Source: JAEUJM01 sp041908445 (GTDB taxonomy: Bacteria; Actinomycetota; Acidimicrobiia; Acidimicrobiales; DATDAH01). Taken from it: 64,000 nt of DNA. This document shows, piece after piece, positions 1 to 8,793 of this stretch. The notes beneath the pieces are model-generated. The model saw nothing but the letters and a program-made list of their open reading frames with translations. It had not been told where the DNA came from and ran no database searches. Both the position numbers and the translations under genes were made by a program. The stretch's first letter is position 1. Each line of letters opens with the position of its first letter. The stretch covers positions 110,160 to 174,159 of the forward strand of contig JAYRFK010000040.1 in the NCBI GenBank assembly GCA_041908445.1. The letters are read 5' to 3'.

Positions 1-133
1 GGTGGCCGGCCAGCGCCAGCGCGGCCAGCGGCAGCGCGATCAGGCCGGTGGAACACGCCAGGAGCCGGGCCCGGTGGCCCGTCCGGCTCACTGCGTGCGG
101 CGCGTCGTCCCGCTCGTCGTTCGTTCGTCGCAT
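1..133 (-). CDS. Exported protein, N-terminal 44 residues only (runs off the window)
   Basis: Reading leftwards from an ATG at 133, the frame is open to the window edge and encodes a charged N-terminus (MRRTNDERDD) followed by a hydrophobic stretch rich in Leu and Ala (about residues 24-43), as in a signal peptide or membrane anchor. It lies directly downstream of tatD on the same strand. In many actinobacteria tatD is followed by a resuscitation-promoting factor gene, so an Rpf-like cell-wall enzyme is possible, but nothing visible here proves it. A -10 hexamer and a dip in GC precede the start, so it probably has its own promoter. Confidence 0.55.
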   Translation of the reverse strand, partial: MRRTNDERDDAPHAVSRTGHRARLLACSTGLIALPLAALALAGH

Positions 134-145
134 ATCGGTCCGCGA

Positions 146-151
146 ACCGTA
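146..151 (-). promoter_or_regulatory. -10 element for the exported protein
   Basis: TACGGT on the minus strand, 12 nt before the ATG at 133, in a locally AT-richer stretch (about 141-165). No clear -35. Confidence 0.4.
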
Positions 152-209
152 ACACAACCGCAACGCGACCGGTCCAGTCGACGGAGGCGCGGCGTGGCCG
201 CCTGGTTGC

Positions 210-971
210 TCAGCGCGGTCGGTCGAGCCCGTAGAAGCGCTCGGCGTTGTCCCAGGTGGCCGCGGCGACCTCGTCGACGGCCACGCCGGCGGCGGCGGCC
301 ACCGCCTCGCCCACCAGGCCCACGAGGGCCGGGCGGTTCTTCTGGCCCCGGTGCGGCACCGGGGCGAGGTACGGCGAGTCGGTCTCCACCATCATCCGGT
401 CGAGGGGGCAGAGGGCGGCGGCGGCCCGGAGATCCTCCGCGGTCTTGAAGGTGATGATGCCGGAAAAGGACAGGAGCGCCCCACGGTCGAGCGACGCCTG
501 CGCCTCGTCGGGGCCACCGGTGAAGCAGTGCATCACGGTGTGCGGCGGTACGCCCTCACGGTCGAGGATGGCGAACGTGTCGTCCCACGCCTCCCGGGTG
601 TGGATCACGAGCGGCAGGCCGTGCTCGTGGGCGAGGGCGATCTGGGCGGCGAACACGTCACGCTGGGCGTCCCGGGGCGAGTGGTCGTAGTGGTAGTCGA
701 GCCCGCACTCCCCCACCGCCACGACCTCGGGCCGGCCCAGCAACTCGGCCAGGCCCTCGATCCCGCCGGCGGCATCGTGGGGGTGCACCCCTGCGGTGGC
801 CCACACCCCGTCGAGCACGGCGGCCCGCTCGGCGGCGGCCTGCGAGGAGGCCAGGTCGGTGCCGACATCGACGAGGCGCTCGACGCCGGCGGCACGCGCC
901 TCCTCGACGGTGGCCCGGGCCTGCTCGGCGTCCCCGCGCAGGTGGCAGTGGTTGTCGGTCCAGCGGGGCAT
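210..971 (-). CDS. tatD: TatD family metal-dependent hydrolase / DNase
   Basis: A 253-residue protein of normal TatD length with the family's metal-binding motifs in order: DNHCHL at the N-terminus, GVHPH, ECGLDY, VIHTRE, MHCFTG and ETDSPYLAP near the C-terminus. TatD proteins are cytoplasmic TIM-barrel enzymes with 3'-5' exonuclease and deoxyribonuclease activity. The ATG at 971 gives a start right at the first motif; a GTG one codon upstream is also possible. It begins 11 nt after the metG stop, so the two are co-transcribed, a common actinobacterial arrangement. Confidence 0.95.
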   Translation of the reverse strand: MPRWTDNHCHLRGDAEQARATVEEARAAGVERLVDVGTDLASSQAAAERAAVLDGVWATAGVHPHDAAGGIEGLAELLGRPEVVAVGECGLDYHYDHSPRDAQRDVFAAQIALAHEHGLPLVIHTREAWDDTFAILDREGVPPHTVMHCFTGGPDEAQASLDRGALLSFSGIITFKTAEDLRAAAALCPLDRMMVETDSPYLAPVPHRGQKNRPALVGLVGEAVAAAAGVAVDEVAAATWDNAERFYGLDRPR

Positions 972-982
972 CACCGTCGCCG

Positions 983-2488
983 TCAGGCCTTGATGCGGGG
1001 GAAGAGCGGGGCGCCCGTCTCGATGGCGGCGCCGCCGGGGTACTGGCCCCAGGCGGCGGCCTCGGGCAGGCGCTGGTCGGCCGGCGTGTCGGGCAGGCCG
1101 AGACGCCGCCAGATCTCGGCGGTGGCGTGCGGCACCGCGGGGGTCGCCAGGATCGACACGACGCGGAGCGCCTCGAGCGCGTCGCCGAGCACGGCGTCGA
1201 CCTCGGGGCCGGGCTCGGCCTTCCACGGCTCGGCCTCCTCGAGCAGGGCGTTGGCCTCGCGGATGATGCGCCAGGTGGCATCGAGCGCGACCGAGGGGGC
1301 GAAACGACCCCAGGCCTCGGCGGTGGCGGCGTAGGCGGCCTCGACCACGGGTGCGAGTGGGCTGTCGGCCCGCGGCGCCGGGGCGATGCCGCCGCACTTC
1401 TTGCCCACGACCGTGGCCACCCGGGAGAGCAGGTTGCCCAGGTTGTTGGCCAGGTCGCCGTTGTAGCGGGCGACCATGGCCTCGTAGGAGAAGTCGCCGT
1501 CGGGGCCGAAGGGGTTCTCCCGCAGGAAGTGGTAGCGGAAGCCGTCGACCCCGAAGTCCTCGACCAGGTCGGCCGGGAAGATCTGGTTCAGGGAGGTCTT
1601 GGACATCTTCTCGCCGCCGATGAGCAGGAAGCCGTGCACCTGCACCTGCTTCGGCGGGGTCTCCCCGGCGGCCATCAGCAGCGCCGGCCAGTAGACGGTG
1701 TGGAAGCGGAGGATGTCCTTGCCGATCACGTGGTGCACCTCGGGCCACCACGCGTCGAAGCGCTCACGGTCCGCGCCGTAGCCGACCGCGGTGGCGTAGT
1801 TGATGAGCGCGTCGTACCAGACGTAGAAGACGTGCTCGGGGTCCCACGGCACCGGGATGCCCCAGCTGATCGACGTGCGGCTGATCGAGATGTCGCGCAG
1901 GCCCTGGCGGACGATGCCGATGGCCTCGTTGCGCTTGCCCTCGGGCAGGACCGTGTCACCCGACGCGTACCAGTCGAGCAGGCGGTCCTCGAACTTCGAG
2001 AGCTGGAAGAACCAGTTCTCCTCGCGCAGGGTCTCGACCGGACGCTTGTGGATCGGGCACAGCCCGTCGACGAGGTCCTCGGGCTGGTAGTAGGCCTCGC
2101 AGGAGACGCAGTAGAGGCCCTCGTACGTGTCCTTGTGGATGTAGCCGTTGTCGTAGGCGGCCTGCATCAGCGCGGTCACCGACGCGGCGTGGCGCGGCTC
2201 GGTGGTGCGGATGAAATCGTCGTTGCTGATGTCGAGCAGCGCCCAGGCCTCGCGGAAGCGGGCGCTGGTGGCGTCGGCGTGCTCGATCGGGGCGAGGCCG
2301 CGCTCCTCGGCCGAGCGCTGGACCTTGAGGCCGTGCTCGTCGGTGCCGGTCAGGAAGAAGACGTCCTCGCCGAGAAGGCGGTGCCAGCGGGCGACGGCGT
2401 CCGCGATGACGGTCGTGTAGGCGTGGCCGATGTGGGGGACGTCGTTGACGTAGTAGATCGGCGTCGTGACGTAGAAGCGGTCGGGCAC
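983..2488 (-). CDS. metG: Methionyl-tRNA synthetase
   Basis: A 501-residue class I aminoacyl-tRNA synthetase that charges tRNA-Met in the cytoplasm. HIGH lies at residues 19-22, the KMSKS loop reads KMSKT in the C-terminal half, and a single zinc knuckle is visible as CVSC followed by CPIH, as in the one-zinc Thermus/mycobacterial type. It lacks the C-terminal tRNA-binding extension of longer forms. The GTG at 2488 is chosen because it gives the standard RFYVTTPIYY start and lies 7 nt after a TAGCCT hexamer, so the mRNA is probably leaderless. First gene of the metG-tatD operon. Confidence 0.96.
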   Translation of the reverse strand: MPDRFYVTTPIYYVNDVPHIGHAYTTVIADAVARWHRLLGEDVFFLTGTDEHGLKVQRSAEERGLAPIEHADATSARFREAWALLDISNDDFIRTTEPRHAASVTALMQAAYDNGYIHKDTYEGLYCVSCEAYYQPEDLVDGLCPIHKRPVETLREENWFFQLSKFEDRLLDWYASGDTVLPEGKRNEAIGIVRQGLRDISISRTSISWGIPVPWDPEHVFYVWYDALINYATAVGYGADRERFDAWWPEVHHVIGKDILRFHTVYWPALLMAAGETPPKQVQVHGFLLIGGEKMSKTSLNQIFPADLVEDFGVDGFRYHFLRENPFGPDGDFSYEAMVARYNGDLANNLGNLLSRVATVVGKKCGGIAPAPRADSPLAPVVEAAYAATAEAWGRFAPSVALDATWRIIREANALLEEAEPWKAEPGPEVDAVLGDALEALRVVSILATPAVPHATAEIWRRLGLPDTPADQRLPEAAAWGQYPGGAAIETGAPLFPRIKA

Positions 2489-2495
2489 GGGGGCA

Positions 2496-2501
2496 AGGCT
2501 A
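2496..2501 (-). promoter_or_regulatory. -10 element of metG
   Basis: TAGCCT on the minus strand, 7 nt before the GTG start codon. The spacing implies transcription starts at or next to the start codon. Confidence 0.6.
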
Positions 2502-2561
2502 CGGGGCGCCGCCAACCCCGACCCAACGACATCGGGGCCAGTCCCGCGACCCCGTCGCCCG

Positions 2562-3713
2562 TCAGGCGCCGCGCACCTCGTGCAGGTGCGGGACGCCGGC
2601 GGCGGGACCGGCACCACCACCGGCCCCGCCGCCGAGCTCGTCGAGGCCCTGGCGCTCCCGCAGGTCGACCACCGCGTCGACCGCCCGCTGCAGCTGGTTG
2701 CGGCGCGTGCCGGACAGCTCCGCGAACGCCTTCTGGCTGCCGTCGAGCTGGCGGCCCACCTTGTCGAGCTGGTCGGAGAACTTCTCCCACTGGCGGGTGA
2801 AGGTGCCGAGGCACTCGAGGATCTCGTTGGACGCCTGCTCGAGGCGGAAGTGGTCGATGGCCTGGCGTACCACGGCGAGGACCGCGAACAGCGTCGACGG
2901 CGAGCAGAGCACCACCCGCTGCGACAGGGCGTGGTCGAGCACGTCGGGGTCCTGCTCGTGCATGAACGAGTAGACGGCCTCGTTGGGGATGAACAGCAGC
3001 AGGTAGCCGGGCGTCGTGCGGGGGTCGGCGTAGTCGCGGACGGTGAGCTCCTTGACCCGGTCGCGGACGTCGCGCAGGAACTGGCGGCGGTGCTGCTCGC
3101 GGTCGGTGTCGGAGGTGGCCTCCAGGTAGCGGAGGTAGGCCGAGGCGGGGAACTTCACGTCCATGTGGAGGCGGTCGCCGTCGGGCAGCAGGAAGGTGAA
3201 GTCGGGGATGGTGCCCGCCTCGTTGGCCCGGCGCTTGGTGTAGTTGACGCCCTCGAGGAACCCGGCCCGGCGCAGGACGTCGTCGGCCATGCGCTCGCCC
3301 CACTGGCCCCGGGACTGCGGGCTGGCGAGCGCCTGGCGCAGCGAGCCGGTGACGTCGGCGAGGTCCGCGCTGCGGCGGGCGGCCTCCTCCAACTGTGCCT
3401 CGAGCCGGCCCTGCTGGTCGGCCCGCTCGCGCTGCAGGGCGGCGACGAGCTCGCGCACCTGGGCCAGCTCCTGGCTCATGCCCTCGACCTGGCGGGTGAT
3501 CACCTGGCCGGTGTGGTCGATCTCGCGCGAACCGGCGGCGAGCTGGTCGCCCAGCTTGTCGCCGGCGAGGGCGTAGACGGTGTCGACCGCGGCGCGCACC
3601 GTGGCGTCGCGCGACGCCTCGGCCTGGCGGTCGAGCACCGACCGCACCACGACGGCCACGACGGCGGCGGTGACGGCGACGAGCACGAGGGCGGCGACGA
3701 GGGCGAGGACCAT
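2562..3713 (-). CDS. rmuC: RmuC family DNA recombination protein
   Basis: A 383-residue RmuC homologue. Residues 1-26 form one membrane-spanning helix, followed by a coiled-coil region (about 40-125, many Glu/Gln/Arg) and the conserved nuclease-like core, recognised by RGQWGE, the IPDFTFLLPDG stretch, DVKFP and the LLFIPNEA stretch. RmuC limits recombination-dependent rearrangement at inverted repeats; the fold belongs to the PD-(D/E)xK group. The gene is followed 73 nt later by metG on the same strand, but metG has its own promoter. A CACACT hexamer 6 nt before the ATG suggests a leaderless start. Confidence 0.93.
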   Translation of the reverse strand: MVLALVAALVLVAVTAAVVAVVVRSVLDRQAEASRDATVRAAVDTVYALAGDKLGDQLAAGSREIDHTGQVITRQVEGMSQELAQVRELVAALQRERADQQGRLEAQLEEAARRSADLADVTGSLRQALASPQSRGQWGERMADDVLRRAGFLEGVNYTKRRANEAGTIPDFTFLLPDGDRLHMDVKFPASAYLRYLEATSDTDREQHRRQFLRDVRDRVKELTVRDYADPRTTPGYLLLFIPNEAVYSFMHEQDPDVLDHALSQRVVLCSPSTLFAVLAVVRQAIDHFRLEQASNEILECLGTFTRQWEKFSDQLDKVGRQLDGSQKAFAELSGTRRNQLQRAVDAVVDLRERQGLDELGGGAGGGAGPAAGVPHLHEVRGA

Positions 3714-3751
3714 GCCCAGAGTGTGCGCCGGGGGTCTGACAGTTATCGGGG

Positions 3752-3910
3752 ATGCGGGCGCGACACCGGCCGCTCGACGACGACGAGTACCCCACCACCG
3801 GCATCCACGACGGCACCTTCCCCCTCGAGCGCCGGGCCGACCCGTTCCGCCTGGCGGCGTCGTGGTGCCGCCAGTGCGCCTACCCCTTCCGACGGCACCT
3901 GCGCGGCTGA
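3752..3910 (+). CDS. Putative 52-residue CxxC protein
   Basis: A short frame starting with ATG 38 nt from the divergent rmuC start and ending with TGA 7 nt before the convergent delta-60-repeat gene, so it fills the gap exactly. The product is acidic then basic, with a WCRQCAYPF segment near the C-terminus that could be half of a metal site. Third codon positions are almost all G or C. I do not recognise the family. It could be a small zinc-binding protein or chance coding. Confidence 0.45.
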   Translation: MRARHRPLDDDEYPTTGIHDGTFPLERRADPFRLAASWCRQCAYPFRRHLRG

Positions 3911-3917
3911 GGGCCGG

Positions 3918-6383
3918 TCAGGTCGCCAGGTACTGGGCCAAGAAGATCGACGAGGCGGTCGCCCCCGCACCGCCGGCCACGAGGATGCGGCCGTCGGGGC
4001 GCAGGGCCACCGCGAACCCGACGTCGGCCCCCGGAGACAGGTCGTCGACCCGCCGCCCGTCCGCGTCGAACTGCTGGTCCAGCGCACCGGTCGGACCGAG
4101 GCGGGCGAGCGCCACCTGGGCGAGGCCGTCGCTGTAGCCCACCACGACGATGCGCCCGTCGGCCTGGATGGCCACGTCCCACGCCGCGTCCTCGCCGGAG
4201 CCGAAGTCGACCACGCTCGAGCCGAACGAGCCGAAGGTCGGGTCCACGATCCCGTCCGAGTCGAACCGGGCGACGGCCATCCGGCCGCCGGCACTGCCGT
4301 CGAAGCCGGCCACGACGAAGCCGCCGCCGGGGTCCAACGCCACGGCGGTGCCGATCGCACCTCGGTTCGAGAACGTCCACGCAAGGCGCCCGTTCTGGGC
4401 GAAGCTGCGGTCCAACGAGCCGTCGGCCCGGTAGCGGATGGCCTCGAGGGTCGGCTTGGTCGACGGGCCCAGGCCGGCGGCGCCGACGGCGAGCAGCATG
4501 CCGTCGGGCTGCAGGGCGAGCGCCCACGGCCAGTCCTCGACCGCGGTGACGTTCGTGGTGGTGCGCCCGTCGGTGCTGAAGCTCCGGTCGAGCGAGCCGT
4601 CCTGGCGCAGCCGGGCCAACCCGAAGCGGCCGCCCTGGCCGCCGACCTCGCCGGCCACGACGATGCGCCCGTTCGGCTGCACGACGACGTCGAAGGCGGC
4701 CGCGAACCCCGTCCCGAAGTCGATGGTGACCTTGCCGTCACCGCCGAAGGACGGGTCCAGGGCCCCGCTCGGCAGGAAGCGGGCCACGGCCATGACCGGG
4801 TTCGTGCCCTGGGCGCCGGCCACGCCGGCGGCGACGATCTTGCCGTCGGCCTGCACCGCGACCGCTTCGGCGAAGTCGTCCCGCGAGGTGAAGTTGGTCT
4901 GCACCCCGCCATCCCCGCCGAAGCCCGGATCGGGCTCCCCCTGGGCGTCGAGGCGCACGACCGACAGCCGACCGCCCCGCCCGGTGGCCGAGCCCACGGT
5001 GACCGCACCGCCACCCGGGAGCAGGGCGATGTCCATGGCGTACTCCGAGCCCGCGAACCGCGCCTGCGCCACACCGCCGGCGGCGAACGACGGGTCGAGC
5101 GACCCGGGACGCGGCACGCTGGTGCCGTAGAGCCGGGTGACGGCCCGGGCCGAGCGGCCCTCGACCATGCCGGCGTCGCCGACGACGAGGATCGAGCCGT
5201 CGGGCTGCAGGGCCAGGTCCATCACGGCGCCATTGAGGAGGGGGTCGATCAGCGTCGGATCCACGCTGCCGTCGAGCTCGAGCCGGACGATGTCGTGGTG
5301 CGCAGTGCCGCCCGCCTGGGAGAAGCTCCCGGCGACGAGCACCCGCTGGTCGGGCTGGACCACCACCCTCGAGATCCCGCCGGTGTCGAGGGCCGGGTCC
5401 ACGAAGTCCGGGTCGAGGCCACCGTCCGGGCCCAGGAGGGCCACGCCGTCGTGGGCCTGCCCGTCGATGGTGTCGAAGCTGCCGCCGATGACGATGCGCC
5501 CGTCGTCGGCCACGTCGAGGTCGGTGATGGCCCGTAGGGCGAACGCGGGCCCGATCGTGGGCGACGTGAACGCGGGGTCGACGGTGGCGTCGGGGAGGAG
5601 GCGGAACAGCGACGGGTGGCCCGAGCCGGCCACCGACGTGAAGCCACCGGCGACGAGCAGCCCGTCCGCGGTGGGATGCACGTCGCGCACCGGGCCGCCG
5701 GTGATCTCGAGGTCGGGCACCGACGCGTCCAGCGTCCCGTCCTCGTGGAGGACCGCCAACCCGTGGCGAGGCTGGCCGCCGACCGACGAGAACCACCCGC
5801 CGACGATCACCCGTCCGTCGGGTAGGCGGCGGGCGATCTCCACCTGACCATCCACCTGCGGGTCGACGAAGCCCGAGTCGACGGTGCCGTCGTCGTGCAG
5901 TCGGACCACACCCTGATGGCCCAGCTCGGGTGGCAGCAGCCCGCCCACGAGCACGGCGTCGTCGCCGGCGTCGGCAAGGGTCGTGATGCCGTAGGCGCCG
6001 CTCGCGCCGAGCGTCGGGTCGACGGCGTGGTCCGGGGTGATGCGGGCGAACCCACTGCGGGCGAACCCGCCGAGGTGGTCGAACTCGCCCGCCACGATCA
6101 ACGAGCCGTCGTCCCGGACCAGCAGGTCCCGGATCAGGCCGTGCACCCACGGCACGTCGAACCCGGCGTCGCTCGCCCACTCGGGCCCGGCGGCGCCGAG
6201 GGCCGACGACGGCGACGCGCTCGACGGCGAGGTCGGTGCTGGTGGCCAGGTCGCCGCCACGCCAGGCGGGCGCACCCCGGCACCCGCGGTCGCGGCATCG
6301 GGCCCGGCCGCGCCAGCCGCCGGCGCGACGGCGACGAGCACGCCGGCGGCGAGGGCCGCGCCGACCATCGAACGAACCCGCAT
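3918..6383 (-). CDS. Secreted delta-60-repeat (DUF5122) protein
   Basis: An 821-residue exported protein. Residues 1-26 are a signal peptide ending at an Ala-rich site. The rest is a tandem array of about 55-60-residue units with recurring DPSF(G), ALQPDGRI and VVAG elements, the signature of delta-60 / DUF5122 repeats, which are thought to fold as a beta-propeller-like structure. No catalytic residues or wall-sorting signal are visible, so a surface or extracellular binding role is likely. The ATG at 6383 is chosen because it starts the signal peptide and has an AGGAGG Shine-Dalgarno sequence at 6394-6399; the longer open frame upstream is not needed. Confidence 0.88.
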   Translation of the reverse strand: MRVRSMVGAALAAGVLVAVAPAAGAAGPDAATAGAGVRPPGVAATWPPAPTSPSSASPSSALGAAGPEWASDAGFDVPWVHGLIRDLLVRDDGSLIVAGEFDHLGGFARSGFARITPDHAVDPTLGASGAYGITTLADAGDDAVLVGGLLPPELGHQGVVRLHDDGTVDSGFVDPQVDGQVEIARRLPDGRVIVGGWFSSVGGQPRHGLAVLHEDGTLDASVPDLEITGGPVRDVHPTADGLLVAGGFTSVAGSGHPSLFRLLPDATVDPAFTSPTIGPAFALRAITDLDVADDGRIVIGGSFDTIDGQAHDGVALLGPDGGLDPDFVDPALDTGGISRVVVQPDQRVLVAGSFSQAGGTAHHDIVRLELDGSVDPTLIDPLLNGAVMDLALQPDGSILVVGDAGMVEGRSARAVTRLYGTSVPRPGSLDPSFAAGGVAQARFAGSEYAMDIALLPGGGAVTVGSATGRGGRLSVVRLDAQGEPDPGFGGDGGVQTNFTSRDDFAEAVAVQADGKIVAAGVAGAQGTNPVMAVARFLPSGALDPSFGGDGKVTIDFGTGFAAAFDVVVQPNGRIVVAGEVGGQGGRFGLARLRQDGSLDRSFSTDGRTTTNVTAVEDWPWALALQPDGMLLAVGAAGLGPSTKPTLEAIRYRADGSLDRSFAQNGRLAWTFSNRGAIGTAVALDPGGGFVVAGFDGSAGGRMAVARFDSDGIVDPTFGSFGSSVVDFGSGEDAAWDVAIQADGRIVVVGYSDGLAQVALARLGPTGALDQQFDADGRRVDDLSPGADVGFAVALRPDGRILVAGGAGATASSIFLAQYLAT

Positions 6384-6495
6384 CCCAGCCCGACCTCCTG
6401 CGACCCGGGGCGGGTCGGGCGGCGATGGTCGCACGGCGACCGAACCACGACAATCGACAGGGGTGTCTAGCGACGTGCTGTGCGCCTGTCGGCGG

Positions 6496-6849
6496 TCAGG
6501 CGGTGCCCGCCGATCGACGGACGACCGCGACCGTGGCCTCGGGGTCACCTGGCACGAAGTAGAGGGTGACGCCGTCCACGGGCTGGAGACCCGGGTCGGG
6601 GGCGAGCTCGAAGACGGGCTCCCGAGTGGCCTCGGGGTCGAACACCTCCCGCATGCCGAGCATCAGGCCGGCGAGGACCGCGCCGCTGGCGATCGAGCCA
6701 CGGAAGCCGGGGGGCGGCCGGTCCACGGTGGCCTCGTCGTCCTCCCAGGCCGGCTCGACGCCGGTGTCGAGGGCGGCGAGCGTGCGGGCGTCGTAGACCT
6801 CCTCGAGCGCCGGCGCCGGGTCGGGCGGCGTCGCCCACCACGGGCTCAC
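6496..6849 (-). CDS. Hypothetical protein, 117 aa
   Basis: An acidic, Pro-rich protein with no family I recognise. It has a VSPWWA start, a weak hydrophobic patch (about residues 50-65, SGAVLAGLMLGM) and an ordered C-terminal stretch with LYFVPGDP. I prefer the GTG at 6849 because the alternative ATG at 6924 adds 25 low-complexity residues; neither start has a convincing Shine-Dalgarno sequence. It lies downstream of rsmI on the same strand. Confidence 0.6.
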   Translation of the reverse strand: MSPWWATPPDPAPALEEVYDARTLAALDTGVEPAWEDDEATVDRPPPGFRGSIASGAVLAGLMLGMREVFDPEATREPVFELAPDPGLQPVDGVTLYFVPGDPEATVAVVRRSAGTA

Positions 6850-7006
6850 AGGGCGACCGTTCGCCGCGCCCCGCCCCGCGGCCTGCTCCGGTGACCGGAC
6901 GGAGGTGAGGCCGGTCGGGACCATCCGGTTCGGGGGCGACCCGTGGCGCTCGGCGACCCCGCGCCACGGGTCGGGCCGGCACCCATCGGCGCGGTGACGG
7001 CGACGG

Positions 7007-7867
7007 TCACGTCGGCAGCTCCACCGCGAGGGCGTAGGCGCGGCGCTTGGGCACGCCCAGGGTGGCCGCCACGGCCGCCGCCGCGTCGCGCTTGGAGGCG
7101 CCGGCGGCGAGTTCGGCCCGGAGCGCGGCGACGACGGCGTCGTCCCCCGCAGGCTCGGGTGCGGGCGCCCCCGCGACCACGATCACGAACTCGCCGCGGG
7201 GCTCGCCGCCCTCGGCCCACTCGACGGCCCGAGCGAGCGAGCCGCGCCAGTGCTCCTCGTGGAGCTTGGTGATCTCGCGGGCGAGGGCCACCCGCCGGCC
7301 GGGGCCCAGGGCGCCGGCGAGGTCGGCGAGGGTACGGGCCAGCCGGTGGGGCGCCTCGTACAGGACCATCGTGCGGGGCTCGACCGCAAGCGCCGCCAGC
7401 CGCTCGGTGCGACCCGAGCCCTTGCGGGGCAGGAAGCCCTCGAAGCAGAAGCGGCCCGTCGCCAGGCCGCTCGCGACCAGCGCGGCGACGGCTGCCGACG
7501 GGCCGGGCACGACCTCGACGACGTGGCCGGCGTTCACCGCCGCGGCCACCAGCCGCTCGCCCGGGTCCGAGATGCCCGGCGTTCCGGCGTCGGTGACCAC
7601 CGCCACGCGCTTCCCCTCGTCGAGCAGCTCGAGCACGACCCGCACCTGGCCCGGCTCGGTGTGGTCGTTGACCACCAGCAGGCGCGGCGCCCGGACGCCG
7701 GCGTGCTCGAGGAGCCGACCGGTGCGGCGGGTGTCCTCGCACGCGACGACGTCGGCGGCCGCCAGCGCCTCGACGGCCCGGGGCGACAGATCGCCCAGGT
7801 TCCCGATCGGGGTGGCCACGAGCACGAGGGCGCCACCGGGGCGCCCGGTAGCGTCAGCGCTCGCCAT
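7007..7867 (-). CDS. rsmI: 16S rRNA (cytidine-1402-2'-O)-methyltransferase
   Basis: A 286-residue SAM-dependent methyltransferase of the tetrapyrrole-methylase fold that 2'-O-methylates C1402 in the decoding centre. Visible motifs are LVATPIGNLGD near the start, CEDTRRT, VVTDAGTPGISDPG, the PGPSA loop, FEGFLPRKG and YEAPHR. The C-terminal third ends in an Ala-rich segment typical of actinobacteria. The ATG at 7865-7867 shares two bases with the start codon of the divergent small membrane protein (palindrome CATG). A GTG at 7825, just before LVATPIGN, would remove that overlap and cannot be excluded. Confidence 0.93.
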   Translation of the reverse strand: MASADATGRPGGALVLVATPIGNLGDLSPRAVEALAAADVVACEDTRRTGRLLEHAGVRAPRLLVVNDHTEPGQVRVVLELLDEGKRVAVVTDAGTPGISDPGERLVAAAVNAGHVVEVVPGPSAAVAALVASGLATGRFCFEGFLPRKGSGRTERLAALAVEPRTMVLYEAPHRLARTLADLAGALGPGRRVALAREITKLHEEHWRGSLARAVEWAEGGEPRGEFVIVVAGAPAPEPAGDDAVVAALRAELAAGASKRDAAAAVAATLGVPKRRAYALAVELPT

Positions 7868-8147
7868 GGCCACCACCGTCCAGATCGTCGGAGCGCTGCT
7901 CGTCCTCGCCGCCTTCGCCGCGGTGCAGCTCGGCCGCTGGTCGACCGATGCCACGCCCTACCTCGTCATCAACCTGGTCGGCGCCGCCGCCCTGGCCGGC
8001 ACCGCGCTGGTGGCGTCCCAGTGGGGCTTCGTGCTGCTCAACACGACGTGGGCGGCCGTGGCGGCCGTCGGCCTGGTCACGGGGGCGCGGCGGCGCCGGC
8101 GCGGCGACCCGCCCGCACCCGAGCACCCGCCCCTGCCGCCGACCTGA
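7866..8147 (+). CDS. CBU_0592-like small membrane protein
   Basis: A 93-residue integral membrane protein with three predicted helices (about residues 5-22, 32-50 and 54-71) and a basic then Pro-rich tail. The pattern IVGALLVLAAF, YLVINLVGAAAL and SQWGFVLLNTTWA matches the CBU_0592 family of small membrane proteins of unknown function. The ATG overlaps the rsmI start codon head-to-head. Confidence 0.8.
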   Translation: MATTVQIVGALLVLAAFAAVQLGRWSTDATPYLVINLVGAAALAGTALVASQWGFVLLNTTWAAVAAVGLVTGARRRRRGDPPAPEHPPLPPT

Positions 8148-8389
8148 TCCGACGACCGCCGGCGTCCACGTGCGGTCGTCGGCCTCGGCGACAGCGTGGC
8201 GGGCGGCACCCCTGGACAACCGACGACCGGTAAGCGCGCCGACCAGGGGCGAGCGGCACGAGGACGTGCCCGCTGGCCGTGGGCCGACCCCGCTCGCAAC
8301 CCCCGACGGCGGGGCGACAACGGACGGGCGCCGCCGCCGGGCCCGCACCGGCCGCACCCCGGCCACGGTCGACCGAACGGCATCGGCGC

Positions 8390-8719
8390 TCACTGGCGCA
8401 CCTCGAGCTGGACGCCGGGGGCGATGCCCCAGCGTTCGAAGGCGCCGGCCTCGGCCTCGATCACCGAGTGGGCGTGCCAGCACGGCCGGCCCAGGCGGTG
8501 GGGCGCCATGCGCACGGTGCGCAGCACGACCAGGTCGGCGTCGCAGTAGGCCACGTCGATGGCGAAGCGCATCCCCACGGTGTGGACGGACCGGGCCGGC
8601 GTCAGCAGGAGCGCCCCCTCGATGCCGTCGCGGCCGAGCAGCCCCCGGGCCCGCAGGCGCGGCGAGTCGGCGACGTCCACGCTGGCCAGCACCTTGTCGT
8701 CGCGGAGCAGCCACGGCAC
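8390..8719 (-). CDS. DUF192 family protein
   Basis: A 109-residue protein carrying the whole DUF192 domain: RARGLLGRDG, LLLTPARSVHTVGMRF, AIDVAYCD and the final GVQLEV stretch. The domain is a small beta-barrel of unknown biochemical role, secreted in some bacteria; here there is no signal peptide, so the protein should be cytoplasmic. The start is GTG, with CAAGAT 6 nt upstream as a possible -10 of a leaderless transcript. The 240 bases before its stop (8148-8389) hold nothing I can support. Confidence 0.85.
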   Translation of the reverse strand: MPWLLRDDKVLASVDVADSPRLRARGLLGRDGIEGALLLTPARSVHTVGMRFAIDVAYCDADLVVLRTVRMAPHRLGRPCWHAHSVIEAEAGAFERWGIAPGVQLEVRQ

Positions 8720-8793
8720 GGGTGCATCTTGCCCGCCAGGGCGGCGGATCGGGCACCCCGGCCGCCGGCCGTCGCGGCCCTAGGGTGGCGGCG

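Noticed and set aside
2..448. Open frame of 148 codons on the plus strand at the left end
   Set aside because: Arg/Pro-rich without any motif and antisense to tatD and the exported-protein start.
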